Shown here one piece after another: positions 42,945 through 49,815 of a stretch of 51,052 bases of DNA (its first letter is position 1; each line of letters starts with the position of its first letter). The notes under the pieces are model-generated. The model did not search any database. It was not told where the DNA came from and worked only from the letters and a program-made list of their open reading frames with translations. Location: the IMG/VR virus record IMGVR_UViG_3300013093_000066, positions 1 to 51,052 of that record; one strand, written 5' to 3'. This DNA comes from a virus. The translations under genes and the position numbers were made by a program.

Positions 42945-43312
42945 CACTAAAGGTTAGAACATACTTAGCTGAAGTAGATGGTCGTGGTATTAGTCTCTTT
43001 GCAGACCAAGATATTAAGGAAGGTGCACTTGTATGGGTGCACGATCCTATCATTGATGGTTGGTTACCTGATCCTGAAGACTATCCATATGATGATATTA
43101 CCAGAGAGACATTTATATGGATGTACTGCTATGACAAGAATCTTAAAAAGTTTATCATGTTTGCAGACAATGTTAGGTTTATAAATCATAGTGAAGATCC
43201 TAACCTTGATTGTCCTACTAAATATATACATTATGCAGCTAGAGACATCATGGCTGGTGAGGAGATAACCTGTAACTACAACGATGTCTGCGACAACGGA
43301 TTAGGATTCTAA
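42941..43312 (+). CDS. SET-domain protein
   Basis: This 123-residue protein is a compact SET domain. It has the early DGRGISLFADQDIKEG, the core RFINHSEDPNLD (about 83-94, the family's RFxNHSxxPN), and the final GEEITCNYND (about 107-116). SET enzymes methylate lysine using SAM; a few bacteria and phages carry short versions. The short length matches other viral forms. It is translationally coupled to nrdA. The target is unknown; host chromatin-like or ribosomal proteins, or a reductase subunit, are all possible. Confidence 0.85.
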   Translation: MTLKVRTYLAEVDGRGISLFADQDIKEGALVWVHDPIIDGWLPDPEDYPYDDITRETFIWMYCYDKNLKKFIMFADNVRFINHSEDPNLDCPTKYIHYAARDIMAGEEITCNYNDVCDNGLGF

Positions 43313-43534
43313 ATGAAACAGTTAGACGTACCCTTGTGTTTCTGGACACCGAAGGGAAAAGCATGGGCACACTTTGTCATCGACTATGGAATGGAGCATG
43401 ATCTATTGTGGGTATGTTTCCAAAATGATACAGGTGAGTGTTGGACCTGGAACAACAGGGACGTGAGACTAGATCAAAACCTTACATATGGAAGAAAATA
43501 TGAAAAACCGAAGCTTGATGACAAAACTACTTGA
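43313..43534 (+). CDS. Small Trp-rich protein
   Basis: This 73-residue protein starts on the base after the SET-gene stop. It is rich in aromatic residues (LCFWTPKGKAWAHF, then LLWVCFQNDTGECWTWNN). I recall related small proteins in T4-like phages near nrd genes, role unknown. It overlaps the next gene by 35 bases. Confidence 0.65.
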   Translation: MKQLDVPLCFWTPKGKAWAHFVIDYGMEHDLLWVCFQNDTGECWTWNNRDVRLDQNLTYGRKYEKPKLDDKTT

Positions 43535-43706
43535 TTACATAAAAAACTCTGACATCATTATCACTATTCTGCTAAATCCATCTAGATGGTCATTTTACTT
43601 TGACTATAGTACACACAGCGATCAAGATCCTGGATTAGTACTCGACTTAATTGTGAAGTTGGGTTTTATTAAGTTTTATATGTTTATAGATGATGGGAGA
43701 TGGTAA
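43500..43706 (+). CDS. Small protein in the nrd operon
   Basis: A 68-residue protein using the ATG 5 bases after GGAAG; an ATG four codons earlier covers that site. It has hydrophobic patches (DIIITILLNPSRW, VLDLIVKLGFIKFYMF) and may be membrane-associated. It overlaps the preceding gene, and its last base is the first base of the next. Confidence 0.55.
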   Translation: MKNRSLMTKLLDYIKNSDIIITILLNPSRWSFYFDYSTHSDQDPGLVLDLIVKLGFIKFYMFIDDGRW

Positions 43707-43918
43707 TGGATGAACAAACTACTAAGGATCTTAAGGCTTACAAAGAAGGCTTTAAAGATGGATACAATGAGGCAGTGAGATTTTATATTCTTAATCCAAT
43801 GAGTAATATGCGTCCACAAGACAATCCTTGGTCACATGCATGTCCGGTGTGTGGTAGAACTGAACCTGATGCTATGGTCTGCTATTCTTCTAATTGTCCA
43901 ACAAGAGTAACCTGCTAA
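43706..43918 (+). CDS. Small zinc-finger-like protein before nrdB
   Basis: A 70-residue protein using the ATG 7 bases after GGGAG. After a charged start (KAYKEGFKDGYNEA) it has CPVC and CYSSNC, which could bind one zinc ion. It overlaps the nrdB start by one base (TAATG). Function unknown. Confidence 0.6.
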   Translation: MDEQTTKDLKAYKEGFKDGYNEAVRFYILNPMSNMRPQDNPWSHACPVCGRTEPDAMVCYSSNCPTRVTC

Positions 43919-45015
43919 TGTCAGTATTTGATGCAACTAATCATAAAGATCCAACTAAAGTCAAAGCATTCTTTGATGATCCTGTAACTATCGCACGTTA
44001 CGATAAGCAGAAGTATCCATTTCTCGAGAAGCTTACACAGTCTCAACTTGGTTTCTTTTGGAGACCTGAAGAGATTGATGTATTCCGTGACTCTAAAGAC
44101 TTTAAAGCATTGACGAAGCATGAGCAACACATCTTTACCTCCAATCTTAAGAGACAAATCCTTCTCGACTCCGTACAAGGACGTGCACCAACAGCAGCAT
44201 TCAGTCCTATCTGCTCACTTCCTGAGCTCGAGAACTGGATCCTTACATGGGCATTCAGCGAATCTATCCACTCACGTAGTTACACTCACATCATTCGGAA
44301 CGTATACGCTGATCCGTCAGTCATCTTCGACGGAATGATGGACATGAAAGAGATTGTAGACTGCGCTGGTGACATCAGCAAGTACTACGATGACTTGATT
44401 GAAATGAATAATTTCCATAACTTGAATGGTTATAATACAAACGAAGAAAGTTACAACCACAAGAAAGCTCTCTGGCTTACTCTTATGTCAGTTAATATTC
44501 TTGAGGGTGTTCGCTTCTATGTTAGCTTTGCCTGTTCATGGGCATTTGCTGAAGTCAAGAAGATGGAGGGTAACGCTAAGATCATTAAGTTGATTGCTCG
44601 CGATGAGAACCTTCACCTTGCAGGAACTCAGCAGTTGCTTAAGGTACTACCACAAGATGATCCTGATTTTGCACAGATACGCGAAGAGACAAAGGAAGAA
44701 TGCATTAAGATGTTTATTGATGCAGTCAATCAAGAGAAAGCTTGGGCTAACTATCTATTTAAAGATGGCTCAATGATAGGTTTAAATGAAGCTCTTTTGG
44801 TTGAATATATAGAGTGGATAGGACATAAGAGAATGACTGCAGTAGGTCTTCCTTGTCCATACAAAACCGGGTCTAATCCTCTGCCGTGGACGCAGAAGTG
44901 GATCAGCGGCGCTGAAGTTCAAGTAGCTCCACAAGAAACTGAGATCACCAGCTATATTGGCGGTGGCGTTAAGAAGGATGTTAATAATGATTCGTTTAAA
45001 GGTTTTTCTCTTTAG
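43918..45015 (+). CDS. nrdB: Ribonucleotide reductase small subunit (class Ia)
   Basis: This 365-residue ferritin-like NrdB has iron ligands and nearby residues in ELENWILTWAFSESIHSRSYTHI (about 98-120) and in the second pair EGVRFYVSF and ARDENLHLAGTQ (about 227-238). It houses the tyrosyl radical used by NrdA. The start overlaps the upstream stop as TAATG. A longer frame starting earlier has no support. The 3' end overlaps the secreted nuclease gene by 26 bases. Confidence 0.96.
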   Translation: MSVFDATNHKDPTKVKAFFDDPVTIARYDKQKYPFLEKLTQSQLGFFWRPEEIDVFRDSKDFKALTKHEQHIFTSNLKRQILLDSVQGRAPTAAFSPICSLPELENWILTWAFSESIHSRSYTHIIRNVYADPSVIFDGMMDMKEIVDCAGDISKYYDDLIEMNNFHNLNGYNTNEESYNHKKALWLTLMSVNILEGVRFYVSFACSWAFAEVKKMEGNAKIIKLIARDENLHLAGTQQLLKVLPQDDPDFAQIREETKEECIKMFIDAVNQEKAWANYLFKDGSMIGLNEALLVEYIEWIGHKRMTAVGLPCPYKTGSNPLPWTQKWISGAEVQVAPQETEITSYIGGGVKKDVNNDSFKGFSL

Positions 45016-45790
45016 TCTATTAGTCGCTGCATCAGCATATGCCGCTGATCAACAGCCACCAAAACCAGTTGATACTTGTAAAGTACAGGTACCCTACGGA
45101 CAGCCGTCTACGGTCGCAGGTCATCCTGTTATTTGTCGTAATGCTTATATACTTGAGTCCGATCCAGTTGCTAAGATTCCTAATTGGGTCGCATGGACAC
45201 TTACACCTGACCATGCCATCGGTTGTGTTCCTCGTACTAATGCTTTCGCAACTGACCAGTCTCTTCTGACAGTAGGTCACGCTACTCCTGCAGACTATGC
45301 AGGATCTGGTTATGACCAAGGTCATCTAGCTAATGATGCAGACATGTCATGGGATCCACAAGTTGAACACGAGTCGTTCTACATGTCTAACATGAGCCCG
45401 CAATTACCGTCAGTTAATCGTGGTACATGGAAGAACCTTGAGTCTGCAGAGCGAGCATGGGTTTATAAGCTTAAGCATCCATTCACTATCATTGCTGGTA
45501 ATATCTACTCGGCTAATGGTAAGACTATTGGTCTTAATAAAGTTGTAGTGCCTGACTATCTCTTTAAGATTGTTACTGACGACACTACTAAGCAGACATA
45601 TGCATTTTTGTTTCCACACAAAGATGGACTAGACACTGATTTCACTAAATACCAGGTGACGGTTGCCGACGTAGAGAAGGCAAGCGGTATCACATTCTCT
45701 ATTCCTGATGCTAAGACAGTGAAGAACAAGGTCCCTGATACGGATCTCAAGACTCTCGCAGACGACAAGAAAAAGCAATGTAAGGAGTAA
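44990..45790 (+). CDS. Secreted NUC1-type DNA/RNA endonuclease
   Basis: This 266-residue protein has a signal peptide (MIRLKVFLFSLLVAASAYA) and a beta-beta-alpha-metal nuclease domain. The active-site motif reads GYDQGHLANDADM (about 106-118), where the family has DRGH; here Arg is Gln. A later SNMSPQLPSVNRGTW carries the metal-binding Asn. It would degrade DNA or RNA in the periplasm, possibly host DNA salvage or defence against incoming DNA (inference). The start is the ATG inside the nrdB end. Confidence 0.85.
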   Translation: MRLKVFLFSLLVAASAYAADQQPPKPVDTCKVQVPYGQPSTVAGHPVICRNAYILESDPVAKIPNWVAWTLTPDHAIGCVPRTNAFATDQSLLTVGHATPADYAGSGYDQGHLANDADMSWDPQVEHESFYMSNMSPQLPSVNRGTWKNLESAERAWVYKLKHPFTIIAGNIYSANGKTIGLNKVVVPDYLFKIVTDDTTKQTYAFLFPHKDGLDTDFTKYQVTVADVEKASGITFSIPDAKTVKNKVPDTDLKTLADDKKKQCKE

Positions 45791-45793
45791 TAA

Positions 45794-46048
45794 ATGGCCG
45801 ACATAGAAATGGAAGACCTCATCAACATTCTTAAGGACACTGTTGATGATGAAGCTCAACGTACTAACATTTACCACGACCTAATCAACCTCTTCATCTC
45901 TGAAGGTGAAGACGACTTCGGCGACGTAGTCGGTATGGATGATGCATTTGATACCGCTCATGATGAAATCGAAGCTAATATGACTATTGAAGAGTCAGAC
46001 TACGATGAAGAAGATGAGGAAGAGCTCGACGAAAAAGACGAGCAATAA
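45794..46048 (+). CDS. Small acidic protein
   Basis: This 84-residue protein is strongly acidic, ending in a Glu/Asp run (DYDEEDEEELDEKDEQ). Acidic small phage proteins can mimic DNA or bind basic host factors; no target can be named here. It follows the nuclease gene after 3 bases with GGAG before the ATG. Confidence 0.65.
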   Translation: MADIEMEDLINILKDTVDDEAQRTNIYHDLINLFISEGEDDFGDVVGMDDAFDTAHDEIEANMTIEESDYDEEDEEELDEKDEQ

Positions 46049-46063
46049 CAGTCAATAGATAAC

Positions 46064-46102
46064 TCACTCCCGATGCATATATAGTAAGTGCATCGGGAGT
46101 GA
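46064..46102 (+). promoter_or_regulatory. 14-bp hairpin hiding the ribosome-binding site of the second GIY-YIG gene
   Basis: Arms 46064-46077 and 46089-46102 are perfect complements, with loop TATATAGTAAG. The 3' arm contains GGGAG, the ribosome-binding site of the gene at 46107, so the RNA hides it. The loop element resembles late or -10 promoter boxes but is not an exact TATAAATA, so promoter use is uncertain. Confidence 0.75.
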
Positions 46103-46106
46103 TATT

Positions 46107-46526
46107 ATGAGTTATGATAATCCTTGGACGTTTAATAGTAATATAATAGACTCAGAAGTACTAGAGAACTATCTAGGGTTTGTCTATATAATAACTAACC
46201 TCACAAATAATAAGAAGTACATAGGTAAGAAGCTTCTAAAGAAGTCAAAGACACGCCAAGTTAAGGGTAAGAAGAAGCGCTCACTAGTCGAGTCTGACTG
46301 GAAAGACTACTATGGATCTAATAAAGATCTATTAGTCGAGTTAAACAGTGAAGGCATGGCTCCTAGTAACTTTAAGCGTGAGATACTCAGGCTGTGTAAG
46401 ACCAAAGGCGAGTGCACTTATTACGAGGCTAAAGCACAGTTTGATGCAGACGTGCTAAATAAAGATGACTACTACAATGGTTGGATCATAGCCAAGGTTA
46501 GTAGAAGTCATTTACCAAAGAATTAG
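46107..46526 (+). CDS. GIY-YIG nuclease-domain protein
   Basis: This 139-residue protein has a GIY-YIG start (GFVYIITNLTNNKKYIGKKLL, motifs FVYIIT and KYIGKK), a WKDYYGSNKDL segment and a Glu-bearing helix (ECTYYEAKAQF). It is shorter than homing types and lacks a clear second DNA-binding domain, so it may be a free-standing nuclease or a reduced homing enzyme. It starts behind a hairpin that hides its ribosome-binding site, and its stop codon shares its last base with tRNA-Ser. Confidence 0.82.
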   Translation: MSYDNPWTFNSNIIDSEVLENYLGFVYIITNLTNNKKYIGKKLLKKSKTRQVKGKKKRSLVESDWKDYYGSNKDLLVELNSEGMAPSNFKREILRLCKTKGECTYYEAKAQFDADVLNKDDYYNGWIIAKVSRSHLPKN

Positions 46527-46615
46527 GAAGGGTGGCTGAGTGGCCTAAAGCACCTCACTGCTAACGAGACGTACCTTAATCGGTACCGTGGGTTCGAATC
46601 CCACCCCTTCCGCCA
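46526..46615 (+). tRNA. tRNA-Ser (GCT)
   Basis: Class II tRNA with acceptor GGAAGGG/CCCTTCC, anticodon stem CTCA/CGAG with loop CTGCTAA (GCT), a long variable arm, T-loop TTCGAAT and encoded GCCA. It is the only tRNA outside the main cluster, about 28 kb away, directly after a GIY-YIG gene. Confidence 0.93.
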
Positions 46616-46616
46616 T

Positions 46617-46624
46617 TATAAATA
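46617..46624 (+). promoter_or_regulatory. T4-type late promoter (TATAAATA)
   Basis: Exact match two bases after tRNA-Ser, 24 bp before the next ATG. An AGATG/CATCT hairpin lies between it and the start. Confidence 0.72.
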
Positions 46625-46647
46625 GATGATCTAAAAGGGGTGCATCT

Positions 46648-47406
46648 ATGAAGTCAATATTAAAAACTATGAAGAAAGTGGTTCGCGAGGAGCGTGGTCT
46701 TCCACTCAATGAGACTAAGATTAGTCTTGAGTACCATGACGAGCTGAATCCTAAATTATGGAATGGATGGGACTTAAAGCCTGAAGTTAGACAGAAACTA
46801 CTAGACTTCGCGAAGACATGGGCTGAGTTTGCCAAAATACAACCAAGTATGATTAAAGATATCATTATGATAGGTGGTAATACAAATTACAACTATACAC
46901 CTAAATCAGATATAGATGTGCATCTGCTTATAGATAGAAATAAGATTAATCCTGACAGAGAGTTTGTCGACGAGTACTTACAAGCCAAGAAAGTACTGTG
47001 GACAATGACCCATAATGTCACGATACTAGGGTATCCTATCGAGCCATATGCTCAAGATATAAATCAAGCTCATGCATCTGGTCAAGGCGTATTCAGTCTT
47101 AAGAGAAACATGTGGATTCAAAAGCCTAATCATGAGAAGCTAGACTTTAAGTCTGATAAGAATCTCAAGAAGAAGGTTATGTTCTATGCACACATGATCG
47201 ACGACATGATTAAGAACAAGATGGATGCCGGTGTGTTTAATGACCTAAGAAAGAAGATGGCAGACATGAGATCTGCCGGTATTGCCAAGGGTGGTGAGTT
47301 TAGCTTCGAGAACCTAGTCTTCAAGGAGCTACGTAACCGTGGATATCTTGACAAGATGAATAACTATGAAAAGACTATCAAGGACCAGCAACTTAGCCTA
47401 AAATAA
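46648..47406 (+). CDS. Nucleotidyltransferase-like protein (pol-beta superfamily)
   Basis: This 252-residue protein has the pol-beta-type signature IMIGGNTNYNYTPKSDIDVHLLI (near 74-96), with G-G-N in place of the usual G-S and the metal pair D-x-D. Such enzymes add nucleotides to RNA, proteins or drugs. A charged C-terminal domain follows. I recall uncharacterised homologues in marine T4-like phages. A late promoter drives it. Its target could be RNA, as the nearest gene is a tRNA, but there is no direct evidence. Confidence 0.72.
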   Translation: MKSILKTMKKVVREERGLPLNETKISLEYHDELNPKLWNGWDLKPEVRQKLLDFAKTWAEFAKIQPSMIKDIIMIGGNTNYNYTPKSDIDVHLLIDRNKINPDREFVDEYLQAKKVLWTMTHNVTILGYPIEPYAQDINQAHASGQGVFSLKRNMWIQKPNHEKLDFKSDKNLKKKVMFYAHMIDDMIKNKMDAGVFNDLRKKMADMRSAGIAKGGEFSFENLVFKELRNRGYLDKMNNYEKTIKDQQLSLK

Positions 47407-47417
47407 AGGTGTACATT

Positions 47418-47528
47418 ATGAAGATTATGATATACAGTGAACTTGAGATGCTAGTTAGGGAAGACATGATGAGAAATGGTTTTGACCCTGACACAGAGAT
47501 TGAATTATATTGGAGCACTAGACTATGA
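47418..47528 (+). CDS. Small 36-residue protein
   Basis: It starts 11 bases after the previous stop, with AAAGG before the ATG, and overlaps the glutaredoxin start by 4 bases (ATGA). The sequence is acidic (SELEMLVREDMMRNG). The coupling supports a real short gene. Confidence 0.55.
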   Translation: MKIMIYSELEMLVREDMMRNGFDPDTEIELYWSTRL

Positions 47529-47794
47529 TTAACCACGTTGAACTATACACAAAGCCAGACTGTCCATATTGCACGCGTGCTAAGCACCTGCTGAAGACAA
47601 TGAATATCTCATTTAACGAGCAGATGCTCAACAAAGACTTTACACGTGAGACTCTCTTAGAGAAGTTCCCACACGCCAAGACATATCCATTAGTTGTCAT
47701 TGACGGCTTTCATATCGGCGGCTACTCGCAGTTGGAAGAGAAGATCAATGAGGAATACAAGAGTGACAAGCAAGTCCTTAATGAGGGAGAGTGA
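47525..47794 (+). CDS. grx: Glutaredoxin
   Basis: This 89-residue protein has the glutaredoxin active site CPYC (positions 13-16), YPLVVIDG for glutathione binding, and HIGGYSQL at the end. It would pass electrons to the C-terminal Cys pair of NrdA. It is phage-type in length. It overlaps the upstream small gene and is followed one base later by another small gene. Confidence 0.93.
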   Translation: MINHVELYTKPDCPYCTRAKHLLKTMNISFNEQMLNKDFTRETLLEKFPHAKTYPLVVIDGFHIGGYSQLEEKINEEYKSDKQVLNEGE

Positions 47795-47795
47795 A

Positions 47796-48077
47796 ATGCA
47801 GTATACAAGACAGAACTTAATGAACGATCTAAAGCTTCACACGGTTGAGATACGCTTTACAAAGATCAATGGTGAGAAGCGTACAATGCATTGCACACTT
47901 CAACCAAGTCTATTGCCTCCACAATATGCTACTGAGGAAAGACTCGCTAAGCTTGAAGAAGAGCACGAGAAGCACGCTGATACAGGAGTGTTAGCTGTGT
48001 TTGACCTTCAAAATAATGGTTGGCGCTCATTCCGTGTCGACACTGTAGAATATGCACAAATCATTGATGGATACTAA
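47796..48077 (+). CDS. DUF2693/WYL_2-like small protein
   Basis: This 93-residue protein has an SH3- or WYL-like beta pattern (TVEIRFTKINGEKRTMHCTL, then TGVLAVFDLQNNGWRSFRVDTV), as in DUF2693-type phage proteins that may bind nucleic acid or ligands. The ATG follows GGGAG. No catalytic motif. Function unknown. Confidence 0.7.
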   Translation: MQYTRQNLMNDLKLHTVEIRFTKINGEKRTMHCTLQPSLLPPQYATEERLAKLEEEHEKHADTGVLAVFDLQNNGWRSFRVDTVEYAQIIDGY

Positions 48078-48078
48078 T

Positions 48079-48414
48079 ATGGCGAAGAAACTCGTACTAG
48101 TAACGACTATCAGCACATTTGCTCACTCATACGTCTTTAGTGAAGAAGAGGGTGTTCCTAGTGAGTTAGTGCTGGACTTTATTGGTGATGACTCGGTTGA
48201 AGAGATGTCTCAAACGTGGATCGGTGAACAAGTTATTGGACACCGTGACATTACATTTGAAGAGTACTTACAGCTCTTCGACAAAGAGAACGACTATCTC
48301 AAGGACTGGACTACTGAGCAAAAGCTTAAGTTTATCATGGATCCAGAAAAGTTAGAACAAAAAATGCAAGATCGTGTTAAAGAGCAGATGGTGTCTGTGG
48401 CTATAGGATTATAA
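48079..48414 (+). CDS. Small protein of unknown function
   Basis: This 111-residue acidic protein starts at the ATG one base after the previous stop. It has a beta start (KKLVLVTTISTFAHSYVFSE) and a helical end. I recall a related conserved phage family without a role. It lies one base from the fusion gene at 48416. Confidence 0.65.
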   Translation: MAKKLVLVTTISTFAHSYVFSEEEGVPSELVLDFIGDDSVEEMSQTWIGEQVIGHRDITFEEYLQLFDKENDYLKDWTTEQKLKFIMDPEKLEQKMQDRVKEQMVSVAIGL

Positions 48415-48415
48415 T

Positions 48416-49378
48416 ATGGCAAATAAAGTATGGGGTCAGTCCTTTGGCTATCACTATACAGTTGAAGGATCTGATTGTGATCTAGAAAGTCTTAAATCAT
48501 TTAATACATCACAACAGTTTTTAACAGAACTGTTGTTGGTTTATTCTGCCTATCCGATCATGGCATCAGGTTATCCAAATGTTTTTAAATATGCTCCAGA
48601 CTCTGATGCGTTAGCTATACATCAGGCTCTAGTCACTGGCATGATTAGTATCTACACTAATCCAAGTGATGCTACGATCTATTTTGATATGATGGTCAAT
48701 AGATCGTTTAATCCAGAACCTGTGATAGAAATGTTGTCTAAGTACTATAACATGAAAGTGTATAAGACAAACTTTATGCGCAGGCAGGCAGACCTTAAGC
48801 ATATACTCACCGGCAATAATGAAGATGATATCATTAACCAGATTAACATGGCAAGTAATATCACTTTTAGTGACATATTCTCACGTGCTTTGCCTGATGG
48901 ATTAGTGCTTGAGTTTGGTGTAGCTGAAGGCAAATCTATTAGAGAGATGTCAGCTGCAGCACCAGATAGAAAGATTTATGGCTTTGACTCATTCCAAGGA
49001 TTGCCTGAGGATTGGAAAGAAGATGTTGGTAAAGGGTACTTTGCTTGTGATCCACCAACAGACTTAGCAGATAATGTTGAGTTAGTGATTGGCTGGTTTA
49101 ATGAGACACTAGAGCAGTGGGCTGCAAATAATCCAGGCCATTTGTCAGTTATCCACCTTGATGCAGACTTATACTCGTCGACTGACTATGTCATGCGTAC
49201 ACTCGAGGATAGGTTTGTTGACGGTACAATCATCGTGTTCGATGAGATACACGGGCATCCTGACCATAAAGACCATGAGTATAAGAACTTCTTAGAGTTC
49301 CTTGATCGCACCGGCTTTAAGTGGGAATGCTTGGGACAACGCACAGGCGAAGCAGCCGCCTTTAGGATCTATAAATAA
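48416..49378 (+). CDS. SpeD-like domain fused to a TylF-like methyltransferase
   Basis: This 320-residue protein has two parts. Residues 1-125 follow the S-adenosylmethionine decarboxylase (SpeD) pattern and align with the stand-alone SpeD at 49415, sharing the FMRRQA / FLERQA end. Here the pyruvoyl-forming Ser and its neighbours are lost (ALVTGMISIY), so this domain is probably inactive. Residues about 163-320 are a class I methyltransferase of TylF/macrocin type: LEFGVAEGKSIREM, then DSFQGLPEDW and HLDADLYSSTD. The methyltransferase could act on a sugar. The fusion may hold SAM by a dead SpeD fold (inference). Confidence 0.78.
   Translation: MANKVWGQSFGYHYTVEGSDCDLESLKSFNTSQQFLTELLLVYSAYPIMASGYPNVFKYAPDSDALAIHQALVTGMISIYTNPSDATIYFDMMVNRSFNPEPVIEMLSKYYNMKVYKTNFMRRQADLKHILTGNNEDDIINQINMASNITFSDIFSRALPDGLVLEFGVAEGKSIREMSAAAPDRKIYGFDSFQGLPEDWKEDVGKGYFACDPPTDLADNVELVIGWFNETLEQWAANNPGHLSVIHLDADLYSSTDYVMRTLEDRFVDGTIIVFDEIHGHPDHKDHEYKNFLEFLDRTGFKWECLGQRTGEAAAFRIYK
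49370..49377 (+). promoter_or_regulatory. T4-type late promoter (TATAAATA) for speD
   Basis: Exact match overlapping the preceding stop codon, 38 bp before the speD ATG, with AGGAG between. Confidence 0.65.
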
Positions 49379-49414
49379 AATCACCTTAAACAATGTACAT
49401 AGGAGTACTGATAA

Positions 49415-49795
49415 ATGAGTGACTACTGGGGATATCACCTCGTTCTTGACGCATCAGGTTGTGATGCAGCATCTATCGCATCTGCTGAGAATATCACAGC
49501 CTTTGCAAAGCAATTAGTTGTAGACATCGATATGGTTCCATATGGTGAGCCACAGGTAGTTAACTTTGGCAGTGGTAACAAAGCTGGTTACACTCTTGTT
49601 CAACTCATTGAGACGTCAAACATCTGCGCACACTTCGTAGAAGAGAATAATACAATCTATCTCGACGTGTTCTCGTGCAAGCCATACGATCCTGTGATCG
49701 TTATTGAGTTGACAAAGCAATACTTCAAGTACACTAACTATCGCACTGCGTTCCTTGAACGACAGGCACCACCTTCGGTAGAACCTACCAACTGA
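49415..49795 (+). CDS. speD: S-adenosylmethionine decarboxylase (SpeD)
   Basis: This 126-residue protein matches bacterial SpeD: GYHLVLDASGCD (6-17), AFAKQLVVDIDM (29-40), YGEPQVVNFG (43-52) and TLVQLIETSNICAH (60-73), then VFSCKPYDP. Ser68 is in the position of the self-cleaving Ser that becomes the pyruvoyl group; neighbours are T and N rather than E and H of the usual ESH. It would decarboxylate SAM for spermidine, or polyamine use in packaging. SpeD is also known in cyanophages. It has a late promoter. Confidence 0.85.
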   Translation: MSDYWGYHLVLDASGCDAASIASAENITAFAKQLVVDIDMVPYGEPQVVNFGSGNKAGYTLVQLIETSNICAHFVEENNTIYLDVFSCKPYDPVIVIELTKQYFKYTNYRTAFLERQAPPSVEPTN

Positions 49796-49815
49796 TAAAC
49801 ACCTTTGAGGATGAT

